Assembly (NCBI GenBank): GCA_902462155.1
Contig: CABQAQ010000004.1
Span: 1-64,000 of the forward strand
Direction of reading: 5' to 3'
Length of the DNA: 64,000 nt
Source: an uncultured bacterium
GTDB taxonomy: Bacteria; Cyanobacteriota; Vampirovibrionia; Gastranaerophilales; Gastranaerophilaceae
The translations under genes and the position numbers were made by a program. The notes under the pieces were generated by a model. That model was given only the letters and a program-made list of their open reading frames with translations, had not been told where the DNA came from and searched no databases. This document shows, piece after piece, positions 37,108 to 46,015 of this stretch. Each line of letters opens with the position of its first letter. Positions within the stretch are counted from its first letter, which is position 1.

Positions 37108-38499
37108 CTAATTACATTTTATATTATCTAAAAATTTTTCATTTATATCTATTACTTTCAAGATAGCCTCTTTTGATGGACCACCTATTACTTTTCTTTT
37201 ATCTATACAATTTTTTATATTTATATATTTATAAACTGATTCATCTATTGACTCACATACAGTTTTATACTCTTCTATTGAAAGATTATTTAATGTTTTA
37301 TTTTTATTTATACACAATTGTACAATTTCGCCTGAAATTTTATGCGCATCTCTAAAAGGAATACCTTTTTGGGATACCAGATAATCAGCTAAATCTGTTG
37401 CATTTAAATATCCGTCTATTACAGATTGTTCCATTTTTTCTTTATTTAATTTTATTGTTTTTAACATTAAATTAAACACTTCTAATGATATTTTTACTGT
37501 ATCTATTGAATCAAAAATAGATTCTTTATCCTCTTGCATATCTTTGTTATAAGCTAAAGGTAAAGATTTTAACACTGTTAAAAGACTCATTAAATTCCCA
37601 TAAACTCGACCTGTTTTACCTCTTATTAACTCTGCTACATCAGGATTCTTCTTCTGTGGCATCAAACTTGATCCTGTTGCAAAACTATCATCCAGTTCTA
37701 TAAACTTAAATTCGTATGATGTAAATAATATTATCTCTTCACAAAATCGACTTAAATGCATCATTATAAGTGATATATTACTTAAAGTTTCTATTGCAAA
37801 ATCACGATCCGATACCGCATCAAGACTATTTAAACAAATATCATCAAAACCTAATAATTCTGCTGTCTTATAACGGTCAATATTGTACGTACTACAAGCT
37901 AATGCACCTGATCCTAGTGGGCATATATTTACCCTTTTATATGAATCTTCAAGTCTGTTATAATCTCTTTTAAACATTTCAAAATAAGCTAAAATCCAAT
38001 GAGCAAATGTTATTGGTTGCGCCCTTTGTAAATGTGTATATCCACTTAATATTGTATCTAAATTATCTTTTGCTAAAACTAATATACTCTTATTTAATTC
38101 ATATATTAATCTTTTTATATTATCTATTTCTTCTTTTACATACATTCTTAAATCTAATGCTACTTGATCATTACGACTTCTTGCTGTATGCATTTTTTTT
38201 GCTACTTCACCTATTTTATTTGTTAAAATTACTTCTATATTTGTATGAATATCTTCTAGGTCTATATCAAACTTTATTTCCCCTAATTCTATTTCATTAA
38301 GTATTTCTTTTAAACCTAACTCTATCTTATTAGCATCTTCATTACTTAAAATTTCTTGCTTCTTTAACATCTTAACATGTGCTATTGAACCTAATATATC
38401 ATATTTATAAAGTCTTTTATCAAAATTAATTGAGGCATTAAAAAAATTAACAAGCTCATTTGTATCTTTTGAAAATCTTGATCCCCATAATTTTTTCAT
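37108..38499 (-). CDS. argH: Argininosuccinate lyase
   Basis: Last step of arginine synthesis, splitting argininosuccinate into arginine and fumarate. This 463-residue protein has MKKLWGSRFSKDTN at the N-terminus, HTARSRNDQVALDLRMY, GYTHLQRAQPITF and the flexible signature loop GSSLMPQKKNPDVAEL with the catalytic Ser. It is in the middle of the arg operon, 81 bases after argG. Confidence 0.96.
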   Translation of the reverse strand: MKKLWGSRFSKDTNELVNFFNASINFDKRLYKYDILGSIAHVKMLKKQEILSNEDANKIELGLKEILNEIELGEIKFDIDLEDIHTNIEVILTNKIGEVAKKMHTARSRNDQVALDLRMYVKEEIDNIKRLIYELNKSILVLAKDNLDTILSGYTHLQRAQPITFAHWILAYFEMFKRDYNRLEDSYKRVNICPLGSGALACSTYNIDRYKTAELLGFDDICLNSLDAVSDRDFAIETLSNISLIMMHLSRFCEEIILFTSYEFKFIELDDSFATGSSLMPQKKNPDVAELIRGKTGRVYGNLMSLLTVLKSLPLAYNKDMQEDKESIFDSIDTVKISLEVFNLMLKTIKLNKEKMEQSVIDGYLNATDLADYLVSQKGIPFRDAHKISGEIVQLCINKNKTLNNLSIEEYKTVCESIDESVYKYINIKNCIDKRKVIGGPSKEAILKVIDINEKFLDNIKCN

Positions 38500-38580
38500 T
38501 TAATAAAAATCCTTTCAATATTGTTTCTTGTATTATATTTTTAAAGTGGTAAAGAATAATCATTTACCACTTTTATATTT

Positions 38581-39795
38581 TTAATCTTCAGATTCCAGTT
38601 GCTTTTTTAGTAATGCTTGTACTTTAAGTGGTAAACCAAATAAATTAATAAAACCTTCAGCATCTTTATGGTCATATAGCTCGCCTGTTGTAAAACTAGC
38701 TAAAGACTCATTATATAATGAATATTTTGATGATACTCCTGCTAAAATTATATTCCCTTTATATAGTTTTAATTTAACAACACCGGTTACAGTTTTTTGA
38801 GTTTCTTCTACAAACGCATTTAAAGCCTCTCTTAATGGTGTAAACCATTCACCTGAATATACTAAATTAGCTAATTTTAAGGATACTACTTGTTTAAACT
38901 CTTGAGTGTTTTTGTCTAATGTTAAATGCTCAAGCTCATTATGTGCAAAATATAATATTGTTCCTCCAGGAGTTTCATAAACTCCTCTTGATTTCATTCC
39001 AACTACCCTGTTCTCTACTATATCTATAATCCCTATTGCATTTTTACCACCAATTTCATTTAGATAATTTATTATTTCAAGGCTATTCATTTCTTTCCCA
39101 TTAATTTTTATAGGAATACCATTTTTAAATTCTATCTCTAGATAGGTTTCTTGATCAGGTGCATTCTTAGGAGTTACTGACATCTTTAATAATTTATCAT
39201 AATCAGGTTCTAAATTCGGATCTTCCAACTCTAATCCTTCATGACTTATATGCCATAAGTTTCTATCTCGAGAATAACTGTCTTCTTTTTTCATAGGAAC
39301 TTCTATATTTCTGTCTATTAAATATTGAATTTCATCTTCTCTTGATTTTAAATCCCAAATTCTCCAAGGTGCTATTATTTTTAACTCTGGAGCCAATGCC
39401 TTTATTCCAAGCTCAAATCTTACCTGATCATTCCCCTTCCCTGTTGCTCCATGACAAATTGCTACTGCACCCTTTTCTTTGGCTATTTCTACAAGTTTCT
39501 TTGCTATTAATGGTCTTGCCATTGATGTGCCTAGCATATATTTCTTCTCATATACACAATCGGCTTTCAAACAAGGGTATATATATTCTTCTATAAATTC
39601 TTTTTTACAATCAACAATAACATATTCTATAGCTCCAGTGTTTAAAGCTTTACTCTCTAAACCTTCTGTTTCCATTCCTTGACCAACATCTATGCACGCT
39701 GCTATTACATCATAGTTATAATTCTCTTTTAACCAAGGTATTATAACCGTTGTATCTAAACCTCCTGAATATGCTAATACTACCTTTTCCTTCAT
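38581..39795 (-). CDS. argG: Argininosuccinate synthase
   Basis: Joins citrulline and aspartate with ATP to argininosuccinate. This 404-residue protein has the N-type PP-loop AYSGGLDTTVIIPWLKE, GATGKGNDQVRFELG, and SYSRDRNLWHISHEG. AAAGGAGAAGGAA lies before the ATG. It follows argF by 50 bases. Confidence 0.96.
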   Translation of the reverse strand: MKEKVVLAYSGGLDTTVIIPWLKENYNYDVIAACIDVGQGMETEGLESKALNTGAIEYVIVDCKKEFIEEYIYPCLKADCVYEKKYMLGTSMARPLIAKKLVEIAKEKGAVAICHGATGKGNDQVRFELGIKALAPELKIIAPWRIWDLKSREDEIQYLIDRNIEVPMKKEDSYSRDRNLWHISHEGLELEDPNLEPDYDKLLKMSVTPKNAPDQETYLEIEFKNGIPIKINGKEMNSLEIINYLNEIGGKNAIGIIDIVENRVVGMKSRGVYETPGGTILYFAHNELEHLTLDKNTQEFKQVVSLKLANLVYSGEWFTPLREALNAFVEETQKTVTGVVKLKLYKGNIILAGVSSKYSLYNESLASFTTGELYDHKDAEGFINLFGLPLKVQALLKKQLESED

Positions 39796-39845
39796 TTCGT
39801 TCCTTCTCCTTTTTATTTTTCTTCTTTTTTTATATGAATTTTAAC

Positions 39846-40784
39846 TTACATAATAGATGCCATTATTGCCATTTGTGCGTGCATTCTATTTTCTGATTGG
39901 TCGAATATTACTTTTGAATTAAGTTCAAATACATCATCTGTTATTTCAAATCCATGATGTGCAGGTAAACAATGCATTACTATTGCTTCTTTACTTGCAT
40001 TCTTTAATAAATTTAAATTTACTTGAAACTCTTTAAACTTTTCATTCCTTATTTTTGTTTCACTTTCTTGACCCATTGAGGTCCAAGTATCTGTATAAAC
40101 TACTTGAGAATCTTTTACTCCTATTATCGGATCATTCAATATCTCTATTTTACTTCCAGATTTTAATGCGTATTCTAAACTTAAATTAGTATAATTTTTA
40201 TCAGGTTCATATCCCTTTGGAACACTTAATGTAATATCTATTCCAAGCATAGCACACGCTAACATTAATGTTGTACTTACATTATTTCCATCTCCAACAA
40301 ATGCTACTTTTATACCTTTTAATGTTTTAAAATGCTCTTTTATCGTTAATAAATCAGCCATAATTTGACAAGGATGTGATACATCTGTAAGTGCATTTAT
40401 AATCGGTATGGATGAGTATGTTGCAAAATCTTCTACATCTTTATGGGCAAATGTCCTTAATGTTACTCCATCTGCGTATCTTGATATTACTCTTGAGGTA
40501 TCTGCTATACTTTCTCTTTTACCTAAAATTATTTCCTCTTGTTTTATTACTATAGAATGTCCGCCTAGTTTTTGAATCCCTGCTTCAAAACTTAATCTTG
40601 TTCTTAAGCTTGGCTTAGAAAAATACATTACTAATGTTTTATCTTTAAGTATATCTATTTTTCTATACTTTTTTACTTCTGCTTTTAATTCGGATGCATA
40701 ATCTATTAAACTTAAAAGCTCTGTTGCTTCAAAATCTTCTAAATTTATAAAATGTCTCCCCTTTAATTTATTCTTTAATTCCAT
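39846..40784 (-). CDS. argF: Ornithine carbamoyltransferase
   Basis: Forms citrulline from ornithine and carbamoyl phosphate. This 312-residue protein has the carbamoyl-phosphate site KPSLRTRLSFEAG, DVSHPCQIMADLLT, and the ornithine-binding HCLPAHHG. GGGAG lies about 6 bases before the ATG. First gene of the arg operon. The terminator 26 bases before its start implies control by attenuation. Confidence 0.95.
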   Translation of the reverse strand: MELKNKLKGRHFINLEDFEATELLSLIDYASELKAEVKKYRKIDILKDKTLVMYFSKPSLRTRLSFEAGIQKLGGHSIVIKQEEIILGKRESIADTSRVISRYADGVTLRTFAHKDVEDFATYSSIPIINALTDVSHPCQIMADLLTIKEHFKTLKGIKVAFVGDGNNVSTTLMLACAMLGIDITLSVPKGYEPDKNYTNLSLEYALKSGSKIEILNDPIIGVKDSQVVYTDTWTSMGQESETKIRNEKFKEFQVNLNLLKNASKEAIVMHCLPAHHGFEITDDVFELNSKVIFDQSENRMHAQMAIMASIM

Positions 40785-40810
40785 TCTATATCTCCCTTTT
40801 ATTTTCTTAT

Positions 40811-40863
40811 AAAAAAAACTACCTTAATATTTAATTTACTTAATTAAAATTGTTTAAGATAGT
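40811..40863 (-). promoter_or_regulatory. Terminator hairpin just before argF (candidate attenuator)
   Basis: On the minus strand a 10-bp stem (40863-40854 with 40827-40818, one G-U pair) encloses an inner stem (TTTAATT/AATTAAA) and is followed by seven or more T (40817-40811). It ends only 26 bases before the argF ATG, and that space is taken up by the ribosome-binding site. No promoter fits after it, so argF expression must depend on read-through. Confidence 0.7.
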
Positions 40864-40906
40864 CTTTTTATTTTTTTACTTATTTATTTATATTAATTTA
40901 TAAAAA

Positions 40907-40987
40907 CTAACCGTATAAAACAATTTTAACTGTATTTATACGAGTTCTACGTCGAAGTATTAATCTGTATATATTTTTATTTTTCAA
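40907..40987 (-). CDS. Candidate Arg-rich leader peptide of the arg operon
   Basis: A 26-codon frame in the argF leader, starting TTG at 40987 and ending TAG at 40909-40907. It contains five Arg codons, four within five codons (CGA CGT AGA ACT CGT). The last of these overlaps the 5' arm of a strong hairpin (40946-40909). Such an arrangement is that of classical amino-acid attenuators. Weak points: the TTG has no clear Shine-Dalgarno, and no in-frame ATG is available. Confidence 0.4.
   Translation of the reverse strand: MKNKNIYRLILRRRTRINTVKIVLYG
40909..40946 (-). promoter_or_regulatory. Leader hairpin 1 upstream of argF
   Basis: A 14-bp stem with two single bulged bases (AAC-CGTATAAA-ACA arm at 40946-40931 and its complement at 40922-40909) and an 8-base loop; a run of five T follows two bases later. 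It may be the pause/control hairpin of the attenuator, or the terminator of the upstream peptide-binding-protein gene. Confidence 0.55.
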
Positions 40988-41069
40988 ATTTATAATCTAT
41001 CTATAATATTCAACTACTTTGCAAGTTTAAAACAAATCACTAAAAAATGCAAGCTATTATTTTTATTAA

Positions 41070-42932
41070 TTATCTACTATTACTCTCTTCTGTATTATCT
41101 ATATATAATTCTTCTATATTATGAAAAACTCCACCTAACGATACCGGCTTTAGATTCTTTATCTTTTTCCTTACTGCCACAATATTTAATGGAGAATATA
41201 AGTATATAAATGGCTTTTCTTTATATATTATCTCTTGGTATTTGTCATATATTTTTTTTCTATCTTCAAAATCTAATATTAAAGCTCCTTGATTAAAAAT
41301 ATTATCCAACTCTTTTTCAAATGGTTCTATATCTTTATTTCTTTCATTTACACCTCTTTTATTAAACATGTGTAATACTCCATCTGACAACCAAACATTT
41401 TTACCTCCATTAGGTTCTAGCGGACTACCTGTTAAACCCATAATTACAGTATCCCACTTTAATGTATTGGTTAATTTATTTACAAGTGTATTAAATTCTA
41501 TAGGCCTAAAATTTACCTTTATTCCTAATTGTGCAAGATCTTCTTTTATCATTACACCTATTATTTCTCTTTCCAAGGCTCCTGCGTTTGTCAATAATTC
41601 AAATTCTACTATATTACCTTCTTTATCTCGTAAATTGCCATCCTTATCTAAATAAAATCCACTCCTTTTTAATAGCTCTTTACTTCTATTTATATCCTTT
41701 AAATGCCCCCTTATAAGTCTTTTATTTAAATATACAGAATTTAATGATTCCGCTGTAAATAATGGGGCTCCAACACCTGAGGCTACATTAAATATTATAG
41801 ATTCTCTATCTATTGCATAATCTATTGCTTCCCTAAAATTTCTATCATTAAACCATTTCTGTTTTTTTGTATCTACATAATATTCGTCATTATTATTTTT
41901 TCGCTTGTTTAAGTTAAATGCAAAAAATAAAGTACTTGTTGTTGGACCTAAATTGTAGACGTTATAATTTGATTTATTTTGATCCTCTATATATTTGGAT
42001 ACATAATATCCTTTTAATGATAACACATCACTCTCATTTGATTGAAATTGTAATATTTCTGTATTTTGATCATTTACTATTTGAAATATATATTTATCTA
42101 TATAAGGTAATTTATTACCTTCTTTGTCTATCATATAATAATTCGGATTCCTTTTTAAAACTATCCTTTGTGCAGGAGTATAGTTTTCTATCCTAAAAGC
42201 TCCTGAAGTTACCATTTTATTTACATCAGTATTTGATGAATAAAAATTAGAAAAAGCTCTTGTTCCTTGTTTTACTATAGGCTCAAAAATATGTTTTGGG
42301 GCTATAGGCGTAGATAACATTCTTAAAAATGGAGCAAATGGTTTTACTGTTTTAAATTCTATAGTATACTTATCTATCTTTTTTATCTTTGGTAACTTAT
42401 CTTCTATATATAAAGAATCTCTTGTACTTGTATTTCCCATACCATTAAATATTATATCGTTCCAGGTAAATAATACATCATCAGCTGTAATTTCTTTTCC
42501 ATCGCTCCATTTTATATTTCTTCTTAATTTTATTATATACGTCAAATTATCAGGTCTTATCTCATAACTTTTTGCTAATTTTGGAATAACTTTTCCGGTA
42601 TACACATCTGTTGTAAGTAATGAATCAAAAAGCAAATCTGCTATTTCTGATGAAGTTGCATCTTTTGACTCCCAAGGATTAAATGTTTTAGGTCCTTCAC
42701 CTATTATTGTGTTTATAATTACTCCTCCATATTTGCCAACATTTGATCGGGATAACATATAATCTGTTCCATTTATTGTCTTTGTATCAGGCTCTTCAAC
42801 CTTATAATCATAGATTTTGGGTAGTTGATAATTCTCTTCAAGCTTACTATTGCTTGGCTTTAATCTTATATTAAAACTCAATATTAATAATGGCGATAAA
42901 ATTATTAATAGTGTTATAATCCATTTTTTCAT
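41070..42932 (-). CDS. Peptide/nickel-type ABC transporter substrate-binding protein (family 5)
   Basis: A 620-residue extracytoplasmic solute-binding protein of the OppA/DppA type. It has an N-terminal hydrophobic segment (WIITLLIILSPLLILSF) without a lipobox Cys, then TFNPWESKDATSSEIADLLFD, SYEIRPDNLTYIIKLRRNIKWSDG and TADDVLFTW. It probably delivers peptides to an importer whose ATPases are the two genes near 9-11 kb; permeases are not in the window. The segment lacks the conserved Cys, so it is probably anchored by the N-terminal helix or secreted. Its 3' end leads into the arg leader on the same strand. Confidence 0.88.
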   Translation of the reverse strand: MKKWIITLLIILSPLLILSFNIRLKPSNSKLEENYQLPKIYDYKVEEPDTKTINGTDYMLSRSNVGKYGGVIINTIIGEGPKTFNPWESKDATSSEIADLLFDSLLTTDVYTGKVIPKLAKSYEIRPDNLTYIIKLRRNIKWSDGKEITADDVLFTWNDIIFNGMGNTSTRDSLYIEDKLPKIKKIDKYTIEFKTVKPFAPFLRMLSTPIAPKHIFEPIVKQGTRAFSNFYSSNTDVNKMVTSGAFRIENYTPAQRIVLKRNPNYYMIDKEGNKLPYIDKYIFQIVNDQNTEILQFQSNESDVLSLKGYYVSKYIEDQNKSNYNVYNLGPTTSTLFFAFNLNKRKNNNDEYYVDTKKQKWFNDRNFREAIDYAIDRESIIFNVASGVGAPLFTAESLNSVYLNKRLIRGHLKDINRSKELLKRSGFYLDKDGNLRDKEGNIVEFELLTNAGALEREIIGVMIKEDLAQLGIKVNFRPIEFNTLVNKLTNTLKWDTVIMGLTGSPLEPNGGKNVWLSDGVLHMFNKRGVNERNKDIEPFEKELDNIFNQGALILDFEDRKKIYDKYQEIIYKEKPFIYLYSPLNIVAVRKKIKNLKPVSLGGVFHNIEELYIDNTEESNSR

Positions 42933-43046
42933 AATTATATTTTTGCATAAATTTGATTATTTTCACTAGCCTATTTTATTAATCTTGTTTACAAATCTTT
43001 ATATTATTCTCTTTATTAAGCAATTTTATATATATATAATACTTTA

Positions 43047-43075
43047 TTGATATATATATAAGTGATCAGTATAAA
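43047..43075 (+). promoter_or_regulatory. Candidate promoter of the small gene at 43106
   Basis: TTGATA (43047-43052), 17 bases, TATAAA (43070-43075); start expected near 43082, 24 bases before the ATG. Confidence 0.55.
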
Positions 43076-43105
43076 GAAAAAGTAAGTAGAAAATGGGGTA
43101 GTATC

Positions 43106-43309
43106 ATGCAAGAACACGAATTAGAAATATTATTAAACATCAAACCAGAACCAAGTAAAAATGTATATCGTATTGAAAGCAAAAAAGACTTATACGAAAT
43201 AGAACGTATTATGAATGTTTTTAAATTATATAAAAATCAAACATTTAAACACAAAATCTTTTCGATTACTACTTTAGTTTCTTTAAATGCTCTAGATTCA
43301 AATAATTAA
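43106..43309 (+). CDS. Small hypothetical protein
   Basis: A 67-residue protein of unknown family, charged N-terminal half (Glu/Lys-rich, probably helical), Ser/Asn C-terminus, no membrane segment. It is believable as a gene because it has a promoter (43047-43075), a GGGGT ribosome site about 7 bases before its ATG and a strong terminator right after it (43333-43372), forming a compact single-gene unit. The upstream 173-base gap is shared with the divergent binding-protein gene. Confidence 0.6.
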   Translation: MQEHELEILLNIKPEPSKNVYRIESKKDLYEIERIMNVFKLYKNQTFKHKIFSITTLVSLNALDSNN

Positions 43310-43332
43310 TTAGTATATATAACATATTTTTT

Positions 43333-43372
43333 ATAAAGGCCAATTTTTGAAATATCAAAAATTGGCCTTTAT
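43333..43372 (+). terminator. Strong terminator after the small gene
   Basis: A perfect 18-bp stem (43333-43350 with 43355-43372) with a 4-base loop and a T-rich tail; one of the most stable hairpins in the window. Confidence 0.9.
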
Positions 43373-43462
43373 AATTTTTCTTTATTCACTATTTATACCT
43401 TTAATTTTTATTGTAGACAATTAGGCTACATACTTGATTATTTTACTATATAAAATAAAAGT

Positions 43463-43681
43463 ATGACAAGTGAGGCTACAAAATTAAAAAAAATTGGAAG
43501 AAATATTTTTAAATATAGACGATTGAAAAAATATTCCCAAAATCAACTCGCTGAAAAATTAAATATTTCAAGAGAACATTTAGCTAAAATTGAAACGGCA
43601 AAACGTCGTATTAGCCTAAAATTATTATTTACTTTAGCTGAATCTTTAGATATTGAAGAGAAAAATTTATTTGAATTTTAA
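43463..43681 (+). CDS. XRE-family helix-turn-helix regulator
   Basis: A 72-residue single-domain HTH_3 protein: IGRNIFKYRRLKKYSQNQLAEKLNISREHLAKIE is the helix-turn-helix (seen in parts), followed by LLFTLAESLDIEEKNLF. It has no dimerisation or ligand domain. No Shine-Dalgarno; TAAAAT lies 6 bases before the ATG, as in other leaderless candidates. Two AGGCTACA words, one before and one just after the start codon, could be operator half-sites. It may control the ABC-2 permease pair that follows after 86 bases. Confidence 0.8.
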   Translation: MTSEATKLKKIGRNIFKYRRLKKYSQNQLAEKLNISREHLAKIETAKRRISLKLLFTLAESLDIEEKNLFEF

Positions 43682-43767
43682 TAATATTAACTATTGTATT
43701 ATTTTTATCAGCTTATAAAATATTTATTATTTTTATATATTAGTTTTATAGGATTACTTTTTTATTA

Positions 43768-44877
43768 ATGAAAATTTTAATAGCTCTTATAAAAAAAGAG
43801 TTCCTACAGATAATAAGAGATCCAAGCAGTATTTTAATAGCTTTTGTTTTACCTTTAATTCTACTTTTTATTTATATGTATGCTATTAATCTTGATTCTC
43901 TTAAATTAAATATTGGTATAAAAATAGAAGACGATACCTACCAATTAGAATCTTTAATAAATTCTTTTTCTAACAATAAATATATTACTTCATTTATTTA
44001 TGACTCAAGACAAAAAATGTACGAAGATCTTGTAAATACAAAATTAAGAGCTCTTGTAATTATACCAAATAATTTTTTGTCAGATCTTCAAAATTCAAAA
44101 AAAGCAAAAATACAGGTTATTACCGATGGATCTGAAGTTAATTTAGCTAATTATGGAAGTATCTATGCTAATTCTGTTGTGCAAAATTGGTTTTATAATT
44201 CCTCTAATTTTAGATTTAATATACCACGTCCTTTAATAGAATTACAGACAAGATATTGGTTTAATGAAAAACTAGATAGCCATTACTTCGTACTTCCAGG
44301 CTCTTTAGCTATTACTATGACTCTAATTGGGATGCTATTGACTGCTCTTGTTATTGCTAGAGAATGGGAAAGAGGTACTTATGAAATATTAATTACTACC
44401 AATATTTCAAAATTACAAATAGTTTTATCTAAATATATCCCTTATTTTATTCTAGGTATTTTATCTATGATTTTTAATGTTTTTTTATGTATCTTTCTTT
44501 TTAAAATCCCTTTTCGTGGCAATTTTTTTGTTCTTCTTATGTTTTCATCAGCTTTTTTGTTTGCATCTTTAGGTATTGGTCTTTTAATATCAACTATCTA
44601 TAAAAACCAATTTAATGCAAGCCAAATGGTTTTAGTTTTAGGTTTTATGCCTTCTCTTATGCTTTCAGGATTAATTTATCCTATTTTTTCTATGCCTTAT
44701 ATTCTTCAACAAATTACTAGAATTATTCCTGCCAGATATTTTGTTGAGATGATTCAATCTGAATTTTTATCAGGTACTGTTTGGAATATTATTCTACCTA
44801 ATAGTATTTTTTTATTTACTTTAGGCTTAATTTTGTTTTTAATAATTTATAATAAAACAAAAACTAGGATAGAATAA
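43768..44877 (+). CDS. ABC-2 type transporter permease (first of pair)
   Basis: A 369-residue membrane protein of the YhhJ/YbhR-like ABC-2 family: N-terminal helix after KKEFLQIIRDPSS, a large extracytoplasmic domain (about 45-170), then five membrane helices (SLAITMTLIGMLLTALVIARE; ILGILSMIFNVFLCIFLF). The EWERGTYE segment after the second helix is the hallmark cytoplasmic coupling loop. It lies three bases upstream of a paralogous permease. No ATPase or HlyD gene is adjacent. Start lacks a clear Shine-Dalgarno. Confidence 0.88.
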   Translation: MKILIALIKKEFLQIIRDPSSILIAFVLPLILLFIYMYAINLDSLKLNIGIKIEDDTYQLESLINSFSNNKYITSFIYDSRQKMYEDLVNTKLRALVIIPNNFLSDLQNSKKAKIQVITDGSEVNLANYGSIYANSVVQNWFYNSSNFRFNIPRPLIELQTRYWFNEKLDSHYFVLPGSLAITMTLIGMLLTALVIAREWERGTYEILITTNISKLQIVLSKYIPYFILGILSMIFNVFLCIFLFKIPFRGNFFVLLMFSSAFLFASLGIGLLISTIYKNQFNASQMVLVLGFMPSLMLSGLIYPIFSMPYILQQITRIIPARYFVEMIQSEFLSGTVWNIILPNSIFLFTLGLILFLIIYNKTKTRIE

Positions 44878-44879
44878 CA

Positions 44880-45983
44880 ATGTTAAGAAGAATTATAGCT
44901 TTAATTATAAAAGAATTTCATTCTATATGGCGTGATCCTAAAAGTAGATTTATAATCTTTGCTCCTGCTTTATTACAACTTTTTGTATTTTCTCACGCTG
45001 CTACTATGGAGATACGTAATATTAATTTAGGAATCCTAAATTTAGATAATACTCAACTTTCTCATACTCTTATTGATAAATTCAGATCCTCTTCTTATTT
45101 TAAGAATGTATTTATATTAAACTCTAAAGATGATGTTAACAATTTTATTACTATAAAAAAAATTCAAATAGCACTTATAATTAATAATGATTTTTCTAAA
45201 AAATTAAAAAGTAATAAAACAACATATATCCAATTGATATGCGATGGTAGACAAACTAATGTTGCAGCTATACTATCAGGATATACCGAAAATATCATTA
45301 AGTCTTTTGAAGCTGAAAATATAAGAAAAAATAATTTCCCTCAAATTATCATTGAAACAAGAAACTTTTTTAATCCAAATTTAAAGTTTATATGGTTTAC
45401 TGTAATATCTCTTATAGGGATTCTATCGGCAGTTACGGCTCTTGTTTTGACATCATTATCTATTTCTAGAGAACGTGAACTTGGTACTTTTGATCAACTG
45501 ATTGTTTCACCATTAAAGCCATTTGAAATCCTGATTGGAAAGACTATTCCTCCTTTAATTATTGCTCTTCTTATTTCTTCTCTTATGTTTCTCGCTGCAA
45601 TATACTGCTTTAAAATACCTTTTACTGGATCTGTTTCTTTATTTTATCTATCTACCACTATTTTTATATTATCTATTCTTGGTATAGGTTTATATATTTC
45701 ATCAATTTGTAAAACACAACAACAATCTATTTTAGGTGCATTTGCATTTCTTATGCCTGCTGTGATAATGTCTGGATATGTTTCTCCTATTGAAAATATG
45801 CCTATTTTTTATCAGTTTTTGACATATATTGATCCACTTCGCTTTTATCTCGTAATTATTAAAGGATTATTCTTAAAAGATATGAGCTTTAATATTGTTC
45901 TATCAAATCTTATACCTTTAATATTTATATCGTTTTTAACCTTATCACTTGCTACTTGGAAGTTTAAAAAGAATTTAGATTAA
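44880..45983 (+). CDS. ABC-2 type transporter permease (second of pair)
   Basis: A 367-residue paralogue of the preceding permease: KEFHSIWRDPKSRF, extracytoplasmic domain, ISRERELGTFDQLIVSPL coupling loop, and helices including IIALLISSLMFLAAIYCF. The two probably form a heterodimeric exporter of drugs or lipids (YbhR/YbhS-like). AGGA lies 10 bases before the ATG. It ends 32 bases before the convergent ruvB stop, without a visible hairpin. Confidence 0.88.
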   Translation: MLRRIIALIIKEFHSIWRDPKSRFIIFAPALLQLFVFSHAATMEIRNINLGILNLDNTQLSHTLIDKFRSSSYFKNVFILNSKDDVNNFITIKKIQIALIINNDFSKKLKSNKTTYIQLICDGRQTNVAAILSGYTENIIKSFEAENIRKNNFPQIIIETRNFFNPNLKFIWFTVISLIGILSAVTALVLTSLSISRERELGTFDQLIVSPLKPFEILIGKTIPPLIIALLISSLMFLAAIYCFKIPFTGSVSLFYLSTTIFILSILGIGLYISSICKTQQQSILGAFAFLMPAVIMSGYVSPIENMPIFYQFLTYIDPLRFYLVIIKGLFLKDMSFNIVLSNLIPLIFISFLTLSLATWKFKKNLD

Positions 45984-46015
45984 TATAATAATATTTAAAG
46001 TATGATCACTTGATT

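Noticed and set aside
40785..41069. T-box riboswitch upstream of argF
   Set aside because: The conserved T-box sequence (GNTGGNACCGCG-like) is not present; the leader fits peptide-type attenuation better.
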